Assembly: GCA_947307445.1 (NCBI GenBank)
Contig: CAMZJD010000004.1
Location: forward strand, 1 to 39,365
Reading direction: 5' to 3'
Source of the DNA: an uncultured Candidatus Saccharibacteria bacterium
GTDB lineage: Bacteria > Patescibacteriota > Saccharimonadia > Saccharimonadales > Saccharimonadaceae
Length of the DNA stretch: 39,365 nucleotides
Below the pieces are notes generated by a model. The model saw nothing but the letters and a program-made list of their open reading frames with translations. It did not search any database and was not told the origin of the DNA. Both the position numbers and the translations under genes were made by a program. Of this stretch, positions 27,682 through 35,863 are shown one piece after another. Position 1 is the stretch's first letter. Every line of letters begins with the position of its first letter.

Positions 27682-29871
27682 TTAGGCTTTTTGATCAACG
27701 CCCTTCATTGAGAGGCTGAGACGACCCTTGTCGTCAATTGCATCAAGACGAACGTTAATTTCGTCGCCAACTTGCAGAGCGTCAGTAACCTTCGCAATGC
27801 GCTTATCGCTAATCTGCGAAATATGTAGCATACCATCAATACCCGGAAGGATATTTACGAAGGCGCCGAAGTCTTTAATCGTGACTACCTTGCCTTTATA
27901 AATCTTGCCCGGTTCTGGTTCTTCTACTAACGACTTAATCCAGTTTAGAGCCTTTTCAATCTTGTCGTTATCAGCGGCAGAAACCGTGATAAGACCGTTT
28001 TCTTCAATGTTGATTTCGGCACCGGTTTCGGCAGTAATCTTATTAATCGTTTCACCACCCTTACCAATGACTGTGCCAATCTTGTCTGGATTAATCATCA
28101 ACTTTTCAATGCGCGGCGCATATGGGCTGAGATGATCGCGTGGGCCCGCCAAGACACTTAGCATATGTTTCAAGATGAACATGCGGCCATCGTGCGCTTT
28201 CTTAATTGCTTCAGAGAGCACACTGATTGGGAGACCATGAACTTTCATATCCATTTGAAGAGCCGTGATGCCCTCAGTGGTACCAGTAACTTTGAAGTCC
28301 ATATCGCCGGCGAAATCCTCTGCGTCCATAAGATCAGTAAGCACATATGGTTTATCGCCATCCATCATGAGGCCCATTGCGACGCCGGAAACTGGGCGCT
28401 TAAGCGGCACGCCAGCATCCATTAAAGCGAGACAGGAGCTACAAGTAGCGGCCATGGAAGTGGAACCATTCTGCGACATAATCTCGGTGACGCTGCGAAT
28501 GGCATATGGGAAATCTTCTTCACTCGGCAAAACTGGCGTTAAGGCGCGCTCGGCAAGATAACCGTGGCCGATTTCGCGGCGGCCCGGACTGCCAAGACGG
28601 CTGACTTCGCCAACCGTATAGCCTGGTGCATTGTAGTGATGCATGTAGCGACGCGTACCATCGGTAACTTCCATCGTATCCACGAGCTGTGCATAGCTAA
28701 GTGGCGCAAGCGTCACGATATTCATAGCCTGAGTGACACCACGCGTAAAGAGGCTGGAACCGTGCGCACGCGGCAAAATACCAACTTGCGAGCTAAGTGG
28801 ACGTACTTCGTCAAGTTTTCGGCCATCTGGGCGGACGCCTTTTTCGATGATATTCTTGCGCACATCACGTTTGACGGCAAGCTCAAAGGCTTCGCCATAA
28901 TCGGCACGGAAATGTTCGTCGTAGAATTCAGTACGCGTAGTCATTTTTTCTTCATCGCTCATTTTGTCGGTGATGCCACATTCTTCATCGCTGAGCTCCT
29001 GGGCAAATTCATCGTGCATCGCGTATTTGAGATCGTTGAGGAATTGGCTGCGCTCGATAATATTTTGGGTACGATATTTACTATCGTCGAGCTTACCTTC
29101 CATCCAAGCATCAACCTTGGCTTGAACTGCTTCGCTCGGCAAAATCAAGGTATATTCAAGTTCTTCAACGCCAACTTCCTTGCGGAGTTCGTTTTGTAAG
29201 GCAATAGCTGGTTGAATCATCTTAAGACCCCATTCGAGGCCGCCAATAATGACATCTTCTGGAACTTCATTTGCGCCCGCCTCTACCATCGTGATGCCAG
29301 AATCTTTACCGGCAACAACAAGGTCGAGGTCAGAGGCTTCGCGCTCTTCTGGAGTCAAGAAAGCCTTGTATTCGCCATTAACGCGACCAATGCGCAAACC
29401 GGCAATTGGGCCATCAAATGGTACGCCGGCCAGCATTAAAGCACTGGAGGCCGCAATCATTGCGATTACATCTGGGCGGAAATTCGGATCCATAGATAGG
29501 ACCGTGGCAACAACTTGGATTTCCTGGCGATAGCCCTTCGGGAACAATGGGCGAATTGGGCGATCAATTAGACGGCCAATCAAAACGGCGTTGTCGGAAG
29601 GCTTGCCTTCACGTTTAATAAATTTGCTAGAAGAAATCTTGCCAGAGGCATAATACTTTTCTTCGTAGTCGATTGATAGCGGGAAGAAATCCTGCATGAC
29701 TGGCTTGCTGCCAACCACCACTGAACCGAGCACTACGGTGTCGCCGTAGGTAACGAGCACAGAGGAAGTAGTGCGGAAGCCAACGCGATTCACTTCAAGG
29801 CCGAGTTTGCGACCGCAAAAATCAGTCTCCACCTTGAAAGTTTTCTTTCCGCTGGGGTTGATAATATCCAT
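27682..29871 (-). CDS. pnp: Polyribonucleotide nucleotidyltransferase
   Basis: Two RNase PH modules, KH (IGTVIGKGGETINKI), S1 (GKVVTIKDFGAFVNILPGIDGMLHISQI). Confidence 0.97.
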   Translation of the reverse strand: MDIINPSGKKTFKVETDFCGRKLGLEVNRVGFRTTSSVLVTYGDTVVLGSVVVGSKPVMQDFFPLSIDYEEKYYASGKISSSKFIKREGKPSDNAVLIGRLIDRPIRPLFPKGYRQEIQVVATVLSMDPNFRPDVIAMIAASSALMLAGVPFDGPIAGLRIGRVNGEYKAFLTPEEREASDLDLVVAGKDSGITMVEAGANEVPEDVIIGGLEWGLKMIQPAIALQNELRKEVGVEELEYTLILPSEAVQAKVDAWMEGKLDDSKYRTQNIIERSQFLNDLKYAMHDEFAQELSDEECGITDKMSDEEKMTTRTEFYDEHFRADYGEAFELAVKRDVRKNIIEKGVRPDGRKLDEVRPLSSQVGILPRAHGSSLFTRGVTQAMNIVTLAPLSYAQLVDTMEVTDGTRRYMHHYNAPGYTVGEVSRLGSPGRREIGHGYLAERALTPVLPSEEDFPYAIRSVTEIMSQNGSTSMAATCSSCLALMDAGVPLKRPVSGVAMGLMMDGDKPYVLTDLMDAEDFAGDMDFKVTGTTEGITALQMDMKVHGLPISVLSEAIKKAHDGRMFILKHMLSVLAGPRDHLSPYAPRIEKLMINPDKIGTVIGKGGETINKITAETGAEINIEENGLITVSAADNDKIEKALNWIKSLVEEPEPGKIYKGKVVTIKDFGAFVNILPGIDGMLHISQISDKRIAKVTDALQVGDEINVRLDAIDDKGRLSLSMKGVDQKA

Positions 29872-29910
29872 ACTTTCCTTTCTTCGAGAAAATAATAAAT
29901 ATCTGCAGCC

Positions 29911-29925
29911 GTAATAAACTATTAC
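29911..29925 (-). other. Stem-loop in pnp leader
   Basis: GTAATA-AAC-TATTAC; upstream minus-strand TGATATAAT gives a leader of roughly 95 nt. Confidence 0.45.
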
Positions 29926-30009
29926 CGCGACGGGTATCTATCATTTTCCCGATTTAGTGTCGATACCATTATATCACATATCGCTCATCCGTTGAATCGC
30001 TTATGGATA

Positions 30010-30038
30010 TTGACTTTTCCCAATATTCGTGATAAAAT
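30010..30038 (+). promoter_or_regulatory. Promoter TTGACT-17-(TGA)TAAAAT
   Basis: Direct reading. Confidence 0.7.
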
Positions 30039-30097
30039 AATAGACGAGTCCGGCGATGTCGGCTAGTTTTCCCATTCGAGAGGAGAGTGATGTGTAA

Positions 30098-30847
30098 ATG
30101 GGATTTAATTTAACAAAGGTTGGTAGAACCAAAATAACTATCAGTGGCAAATTCCCAGAAAAAACAGCGAAAGAGGTGTTCGACAAAGTCTGCGGCGCAA
30201 GGCTGGCAGACATGGGGTACGAGTATGACCCCGAATCTGACGAAACTACGATTAATCTTTATCCTTGTATAATTCAGAATATTGAAAGCGAAGTCAGATA
30301 TGGCGACAAGGTGGCCACGCAATACGAAAAACGTATCGTAATGCTTGGTGTCATCCCGCCTTTCGTGGACTTCTACAGCAGCTACTGGGACCGCATCAAG
30401 GAATGCGCCAATAACGTCGCCAAAAGGGCGCCCAAGAAGAAAAAGAAGAAGGGCGATGATGGCGATCATAACGAAGTTGAGTCGGCGGAGTTCGGAGAAA
30501 TCAGATGGGTCACAATGTACTATCCGAAACGCGTAACAACGCCGTTCAACGAAGTGGCAACTGAGCTCGGCTTTATCGTCGATGGTCGCTGCAAGAGAGT
30601 CAGCATAGCTTTGGACGAAGCAACCAAAGCAGTGCGCGACAAGCTTCAACTGATTTGCCGCGATGTCAATCCGGCCCTGATGGCTTCTGCTCGTCTTTTG
30701 GACGAAATCAGCATGGATATGGACGACGCGATTCAAAAGCTCGAAGACGACGCAACCTCTGAGCGCTATGCCAAATTAGGCATCAGAAAAGTCGATACCG
30801 ACGATCTGGTTTTCGGCGACAGCAAAACTGTCCACAGCGAACGCTAA
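30098..30847 (+). CDS. Hypothetical protein, Lys-rich internal linker, no recognised family
   Basis: ORF bounded by consensus promoter, GAGGAG and intrinsic terminator; AKRAPKKKKKKGDDGDHNEVE linker. Confidence 0.8.
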   Translation: MGFNLTKVGRTKITISGKFPEKTAKEVFDKVCGARLADMGYEYDPESDETTINLYPCIIQNIESEVRYGDKVATQYEKRIVMLGVIPPFVDFYSSYWDRIKECANNVAKRAPKKKKKKGDDGDHNEVESAEFGEIRWVTMYYPKRVTTPFNEVATELGFIVDGRCKRVSIALDEATKAVRDKLQLICRDVNPALMASARLLDEISMDMDDAIQKLEDDATSERYAKLGIRKVDTDDLVFGDSKTVHSER

Positions 30848-30866
30848 ACTGCTTCTATCAACCTGT

Positions 30867-30898
30867 AGCCCGGCAGCTCCTCGGTAGCCGGGCTTTTT
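30867..30898 (+). terminator. Terminator of the 249-aa gene
   Basis: AGCCCGG...CCGGGCTTTTT. Confidence 0.85.
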
Positions 30899-30906
30899 AA
30901 ATGCTT

Positions 30907-30936
30907 AAAAAATTCGCCTCGTGAGAGGCGAATTTT
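30907..30936. terminator. Terminator of rpsO
   Basis: AAAATTCGCCTC-GTGA-GAGGCGAATTTT. Confidence 0.85.
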
Positions 30937-30944
30937 GATATGTC

Positions 30945-31211
30945 TTATTTGCGAAGGCCGAGTTTAGCAACGGTGGCTTTGTAGGCTTCGAAATCAGTGC
31001 GCTCAAGATATTTCAAGAGTTTCTTGCGCTGGCCAACCATTTGAATGAGGCCACGCTTTGCCATGAAATCATGCTTGTTAGCCTTGACGTGCTCGGTAAC
31101 TTCCTCAATGCGCTCGGTCAAAATAGCAACCTGGACCTCTGGGGAGCCGACATCTTTGTCGCTGCGGGCAAGCTTCTTGATAGCTTTAGCTTTGTTATCT
31201 TTAGTAATCAT
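30945..31211 (-). CDS. rpsO: 30S ribosomal protein S15
   Basis: GSPEVQVAILTERIEEVTEHVKANKHDFMAKRGLIQMVGQRKKLLKYL. Confidence 0.96.
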   Translation of the reverse strand: MITKDNKAKAIKKLARSDKDVGSPEVQVAILTERIEEVTEHVKANKHDFMAKRGLIQMVGQRKKLLKYLERTDFEAYKATVAKLGLRK

Positions 31212-31250
31212 ATTGGGTTGATTTTATCATAATTAGAGGTGGAGCGCAAG

Positions 31251-32612
31251 TTATTTGTTATTCATGTACTTTACAAGCGCAGAGCGAAGATCCTTTACGG
31301 GTAGCACGAATTTGTCTTTGATTGTAGCCGGCGCAATGGCATGATCGAAGCCAAGTTTCTTCGCCTCAGCAATACGACGCTCAGGCGCAATCACACTACG
31401 GATTTCCCCGCCAAGACCAACTTCGCCAAAAACGACTATTTTTTCGTTCAGCTTTCGCCCTGCGGCAGCACTGGCAATTGCCATACAAATCGCGAGATCG
31501 GCGGCGGAATCATTTAAACGCATACCACCAACGACATTAATGAAGATATCTTTGTCCTGGAGGCGGAGTTTGGTGCGCTTTTCAAGCACCGCAATCAGCA
31601 AATTAAGGCGGTTTAAGTCAAAACCGGAGGCGGTACGTTTAGGATAGCCAAAGTTGGTCGGATTAACGAGTGCCTGAATTTCAACTAGCAGCGGACGTGT
31701 GCCTTCGATTGTAGCCATGATAATACTGCCGTCGGTATTTTGACGCTCAGACAAGAGGGCCTCGGATGGATTTTTAACTTCGTGTAGCCCTTTATCGGCC
31801 ATTTCAAAAATCGCCACCTCAGTAGTTGAGCCAAAACGGTTCTTAACGGCGCGCACGGTCTTAAAACCACCATAGCGATCGCCCTCAAAATTCAAAACGA
31901 CATCCACAAGATGTTCAAGCACCTTTGGCCCGGCCAGCGTGCCTTCTTTAGTGACGTGTCCTACAATCACCACCGCCGTGCCACTAGCTTTGGCGGCACG
32001 AATAATAAGGTTACCGCAGTTACTTACTTGGCTAACTGTACCGGGCGCTGAGCTAATTTCAGCAAGACTCAAGGTTTGAATGGAATCTACAATGACTAAA
32101 TCATAGCCACCTTCTTCAATAGTCTTCGCTATATCATTGCCAGAGGCGGAACTGGCAAAATGCAGTAAGTCCGAGGCGGCACCGAGGCGTACAGCACGCA
32201 TCTTGACTTGACCAGCCGACTCCTCGCCGGAAATATATAAAACTTTATGCCCCGCCGCTGAAACTTGCGCGCAAATTTGCATTAAGAGCGTAGACTTACC
32301 GATGCCTGGCTGACCAGCTAGCAGACCAACAGAGCCCAACAAAATCCCACCGCCGAGCACAACATCTAAATCCGGGAAACCCGTGCAAAGACGGCTACCG
32401 GCATCAGAAGGTTCAATTGTATTGATAGAAACAGCTTTCAGTTTCTTACCGGAAACCGCGCCTTTGGCTAAAGCGGATTTCGCCTCCGCCTCGGTAGGCA
32501 CTACTTGTTCAAGCAAAGTGTTCCACTCACCGCAATTTTCGCAACGGCCAGCCCACTTCGCAAAGCTACTGCCGCAATTTTGACAGACAAACCTAGATTT
32601 AGCTTTTCCCAT
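31251..32612 (-). CDS. radA: DNA repair protein RadA
   Basis: CQNCGSSFAKWAGRCENCGEWNTL zinc finger, GQPGIGKSTL, KNRFGSTTEVAIFEM. Confidence 0.96.
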   Translation of the reverse strand: MGKAKSRFVCQNCGSSFAKWAGRCENCGEWNTLLEQVVPTEAEAKSALAKGAVSGKKLKAVSINTIEPSDAGSRLCTGFPDLDVVLGGGILLGSVGLLAGQPGIGKSTLLMQICAQVSAAGHKVLYISGEESAGQVKMRAVRLGAASDLLHFASSASGNDIAKTIEEGGYDLVIVDSIQTLSLAEISSAPGTVSQVSNCGNLIIRAAKASGTAVVIVGHVTKEGTLAGPKVLEHLVDVVLNFEGDRYGGFKTVRAVKNRFGSTTEVAIFEMADKGLHEVKNPSEALLSERQNTDGSIIMATIEGTRPLLVEIQALVNPTNFGYPKRTASGFDLNRLNLLIAVLEKRTKLRLQDKDIFINVVGGMRLNDSAADLAICMAIASAAAGRKLNEKIVVFGEVGLGGEIRSVIAPERRIAEAKKLGFDHAIAPATIKDKFVLPVKDLRSALVKYMNNK

Positions 32613-32618
32613 ACTTCT

Positions 32619-32624
32619 AGTTTA
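32619..32624 (-). promoter_or_regulatory. -10 box (TGTTAAACT) 6 nt before radA ATG
   Basis: TGTTAAACT-AGAAGT-ATG. Confidence 0.5.
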
Positions 32625-32682
32625 ACATGCCAGTTTTAAGGTAAAAGTATAAGCGTAATACCCTGCCCAACTTGGCCTTTTA

Positions 32683-32711
32683 TTGACTTTATGCTTATTT
32701 TGTGCTATAAT
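32683..32711 (+). promoter_or_regulatory. Promoter TTGACT-17-(TGC)TATAAT
   Basis: Direct reading. Confidence 0.75.
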
Positions 32712-32765
32712 AGAAAGGTTGACCATGGTGGTCAAAGCTTTTATCCGTTTTTTGGGAGGGATAAG

Positions 32766-33374
32766 ATGGATATTCTTTTAACTAAAGACGAGTATAATCA
32801 ATATGCCGCGCTCTGCGAGTGTGGCATGCGCACGGTCTTAACGAGGGTCGAGAATCTCCGCCAAGAGGCAGAACTGACTGGCGTGCGTAACCCGTATGCC
32901 ACTATTCAGAACCGCATCAAGTCTTACGATTCCGTGGCTGAGAAGATCGCCCGTCGCGATATGAACTTCGACAAGGCAGCCCTTCGGCAATTACACGACA
33001 TCGCTGGCATTAGGATCATCACCCTGTATAAGGACGATATCTACCGCATCCGCGACGCCCTGGTTCGTCAGCCATCAATCGAGCTGCTCGAGGAACGCGA
33101 CTATGTGGCCAATCCGAAGGAAAACGGCTATCGTAGCCTGCACCTGATCGTATCAGTACACGTGTATTTCCGCGAAACTACGCGGTCGGTGCCGGTTGAA
33201 ATCCAAATTCGCACCAAGGCAATGGATCTCTGGGCCAGCATCGAGCATGATTGCAACTACAAAAACGATACACCCTGCCCGGCCGCGCCCGACACTTTCG
33301 CCAAACTCGCCAGAATTCTGGAAGATTTCGATTCTAACGCGATCGACATCAGAGACCGGAGTGGCGCCGATTAA
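32766..33374 (+). CDS. Small alarmone synthetase (RelA/SpoT synthetase domain only)
   Basis: LHDIAGIRIITLYKDDIYRI, DYVANPKENGYRSLHLIVSV, VPVEIQIRTKAMDLWASIEH; no HD hydrolase domain. Start at 32766 behind GGGAGG. Confidence 0.88.
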   Translation: MDILLTKDEYNQYAALCECGMRTVLTRVENLRQEAELTGVRNPYATIQNRIKSYDSVAEKIARRDMNFDKAALRQLHDIAGIRIITLYKDDIYRIRDALVRQPSIELLEERDYVANPKENGYRSLHLIVSVHVYFRETTRSVPVEIQIRTKAMDLWASIEHDCNYKNDTPCPAAPDTFAKLARILEDFDSNAIDIRDRSGAD

Positions 33375-33389
33375 TACTCAAACGACTGT

Positions 33390-33416
33390 GCCGCCCGTAT
33401 CTCGGGCGGCCTTTTC
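33390..33416 (+). terminator. Terminator of alarmone synthetase gene
   Basis: GCCGCCCG-TATCT-CGGGCGGCCTTTT. Confidence 0.85.
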
Positions 33417-33417
33417 A

Positions 33418-33446
33418 TTGACTTTTTTAAGCATATGTGGTATAAT
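33418..33446 (+). promoter_or_regulatory. Promoter TTGACT-17-(TGG)TATAAT
   Basis: Direct reading; begins right after the preceding terminator. Confidence 0.75.
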
Positions 33447-33532
33447 AGAGTTGTTGCATAGTTGCAAAGTTCCTTAAGATTCTATCCGGAGAATTTGACG
33501 GGACTTTTTGCAGCGCAAAAGGAGGTGTTGTA

Positions 33533-34162
33533 ATGGGGAAAAATAAATTTCCTTTATTTATCCTAGTTGTAATCGCTTGCTTCATCGCGATCGGTTGCAG
33601 CAGAAGGGAGAGTTCTGCAAACGCGTATATCAATGTCGACGCAGAGCCAGAAGCACCACAGAGTTCCACAAATGATAAAACTGCCGAATTGAAAGAAATT
33701 AGTTTCCAAAATTTCGAAGGCAAGACGATGGAGGATGTTCTTGCCGCCGAAGCCGATTCCTACATGATTGACTTCGATGAGTTCTTCAATTTGGCTGGTT
33801 TAGAGCACGATATTGTCGGCGACGACATCGTCGTGATGCCAATTAACTACAACAGAGAATCAGATTTCTGTGTACAGATTCACTTTGACCAGGATTATCG
33901 CATGGTGCACGGCACAACCATCAGCCGTGGCCGCAATGCGGACACCAGTTGGCGCAAAGTCGACGAATTTGAATCCGCAACCGATTGGATCTTTGATGCC
34001 ACCCTAGATGGCGAGAAGTATTTAATCGGTGCCGATGCGATGGATTACCTTTGGCGCCAGATTCGCCTATTGACCGCACCAGCCGAGAAGGCCGACGCTG
34101 TTAACCAGGCTGTCGATGCGGAATTGGCATCTTATAGCGAAATACCCGACGAATTCAACTAG
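33533..34162 (+). CDS. Putative lipoprotein, unknown function
   Basis: MGKNKFPLFILVVIACFIAIGCSRRESS signal with lipobox-like AIGC; AAAGGAGG before ATG. Confidence 0.8.
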   Translation: MGKNKFPLFILVVIACFIAIGCSRRESSANAYINVDAEPEAPQSSTNDKTAELKEISFQNFEGKTMEDVLAAEADSYMIDFDEFFNLAGLEHDIVGDDIVVMPINYNRESDFCVQIHFDQDYRMVHGTTISRGRNADTSWRKVDEFESATDWIFDATLDGEKYLIGADAMDYLWRQIRLLTAPAEKADAVNQAVDAELASYSEIPDEFN

Positions 34163-34177
34163 CCGGAAGAATAAAAT

Positions 34178-34209
34178 AACCCCTGCGGGACCGGACCCGC
34201 GGGGGTTTT
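34178..34209 (+). terminator. Terminator of lipoprotein gene
   Basis: AACCCCTGCGGG-ACCGGA-CCCGCGGGGGTTTTC. Confidence 0.8.
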
Positions 34210-34224
34210 CTCATGCTTTCGCAA

Positions 34225-34809
34225 CTATTTCTCAATCACTTCGTCAATGATGCCGTAATCTTTGGCTTCTTGGGCGGACATCCAGTTGTCGCGGTCCATG
34301 TCTTTTTCGACCTGGGCCAGCGATTTACCAGTATTTTTAGAGAAGATTTCGGCGAGGCGCTTCTTTAAGTAAATACCTTCTTTGAGCGCGATTTCTTGAT
34401 CAGTAATCTTACCTTCAGTACCCGAACTTGGCTGATGAATCATAATGCGGGCGTTCGGCAAACAGTAGCGCTTCCCTTTAGCGCCCGCCGAAAGCAACAT
34501 AGCGCCCATAGAGGCTTGCAAGCCAATACCAATGGTTTGTACATCTGGCTCAATATAGTTCATCGTATCAATGATGGCGAGGCCGTCGTAAACGGAGCCA
34601 CCAGGGGAATTAATGTAAAGCTTAATGTCTTTCTTGGGATCCTCATAGGCGAGATGCAAGAGCTGCGCAATTACAATATTAGCCGTCTCTGGCGTGACTT
34701 GGTCGCCCAAGAAAACGACGCGTTCTTTTAAGAGGCGAGAATAGATATCATAAGCCCGCTCGCCACGGTTGGTTTCTTCAACAACAGTTGGCACTAAATA
34801 ATCTTTCAT
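34225..34809 (-). CDS. clpP: ATP-dependent Clp protease proteolytic subunit
   Basis: [51 protein letters not shown]. Confidence 0.96.
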   Translation of the reverse strand: MKDYLVPTVVEETNRGERAYDIYSRLLKERVVFLGDQVTPETANIVIAQLLHLAYEDPKKDIKLYINSPGGSVYDGLAIIDTMNYIEPDVQTIGIGLQASMGAMLLSAGAKGKRYCLPNARIMIHQPSSGTEGKITDQEIALKEGIYLKKRLAEIFSKNTGKSLAQVEKDMDRDNWMSAQEAKDYGIIDEVIEK

Positions 34810-34839
34810 ATTTACTCCTTATAGTTCTATTGTAGTGTT

Positions 34840-34866
34840 TTGGCACTCACAAGTCAAGAGTGCTAA
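34840..34866. promoter_or_regulatory. CIRCE (HrcA operator) at clpP promoter
   Basis: TTGGCACTC-N9-GAGTGCTAA, one mismatch to TTAGCACTC-N9-GAGTGCTAA; contains minus-strand TTGACT -35, then 17 bp and TACAAT. Confidence 0.88.
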
Positions 34867-35849
34867 TTAAAGATGATGGTCGGCTTTTTGGCGCGGCTAT
34901 CAATGCTATCATAGAGGCGCGTAGAGCGCACTATATTTTGGTTATATTCTTCTATTAATGCGTTCAGCTCGTTAGTTAAAGTTGTTAGATCCTGGTAAGA
35001 AGCGCTCAGATTATCTCTGCGTTGGAGCAGTTTGTTCCGTTCGGTATCAAACTCGTGCTGCGAGGCAAAGCCACCTTCGGTATTAGCGCGCTGGTTGAAT
35101 GCTTCTATGTCTGCATTTAGTTGATCGTAGGCTTGATTATAGCTTGCCGTATCGGCGTCAAGTTGTTTTTGCTTTGCGTCAATTTGCTTTTCCAGCTCCT
35201 CTGTACGTTTTTCGATCGCAACAAATTTATCGTGATACTTGCTATAAAAACTATATATAACGGTATGGTTCGAGAAATACTTCGCGTAGTGCGTACGCAA
35301 GGCGATAGGATATTTTACGGGGTTAATTTCGGTACCAATTACGGAATGTAGCTCATCAAGCTGACTATCTTCAGTATAGATGGCCATATGTTTAGCTAGC
35401 GTGTCCTTGTTTTCTTCGTAAACTTCTCTAAGATAAGGTGCAATTTGATTGCGTTCAAATGAAGTAAGGCGACTCCAAGCGGCGTGCAATAATTCGTGCG
35501 CCATTACGGCTTGTTTAATGCCGGAAAGTTCAGTGTTTGTTACGTCATAAACGTAGATATGCTGTTTATAGTAGCAACCGAGCGTGGCAGCATCGGTATC
35601 GGTTGGACAGTTTTGATTGAAATTGTCAGCATTCTGAATTTCGGGGCGCGAAGCACGCAAAATTCGTGTACCGGTATCGGTCAGTTTTATATCCGTCATG
35701 ATACTTTGGATTTCTGCGCTCGGCTCATAGCCGATAGCCATGATTGTGTCCGTAATGGTAATGCGGTTAAAATAAGTCACCAGGCCACCAACAATAATGA
35801 CGGCAATCCAAATCAGATTCGATAAAATCTTACGCGATTTTGACTTCAC
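34863..35849 (-). CDS. Membrane-anchored putative zinc metallopeptidase (HELLH) with coiled coil
   Basis: N-terminal TM, QAVMAHELLHAAW, long coiled-coil segment; GTG start. Confidence 0.7.
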   Translation of the reverse strand: MKSKSRKILSNLIWIAVIIVGGLVTYFNRITITDTIMAIGYEPSAEIQSIMTDIKLTDTGTRILRASRPEIQNADNFNQNCPTDTDAATLGCYYKQHIYVYDVTNTELSGIKQAVMAHELLHAAWSRLTSFERNQIAPYLREVYEENKDTLAKHMAIYTEDSQLDELHSVIGTEINPVKYPIALRTHYAKYFSNHTVIYSFYSKYHDKFVAIEKRTEELEKQIDAKQKQLDADTASYNQAYDQLNADIEAFNQRANTEGGFASQHEFDTERNKLLQRRDNLSASYQDLTTLTNELNALIEEYNQNIVRSTRLYDSIDSRAKKPTIIFN

Positions 35850-35855
35850 TCTATT

Positions 35856-35861
35856 AGTATA
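35856..35861 (-). promoter_or_regulatory. -10 box TATACT 6 nt before GTG of HELLH gene
   Basis: TATACT-AATAGA-GTG, just past the clpC stop. Confidence 0.5.
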
Positions 35862-35863
35862 GC

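Noticed and set aside
28564-29199. 211-aa ORF antisense to pnp
   Set aside because: Shadow ORF opposite conserved PNPase; no supporting signals.
30110-30736. 208-aa minus ORF opposite the 249-aa gene
   Set aside because: The plus-strand ORF has promoter, SD and terminator in the right order; the minus one has none.
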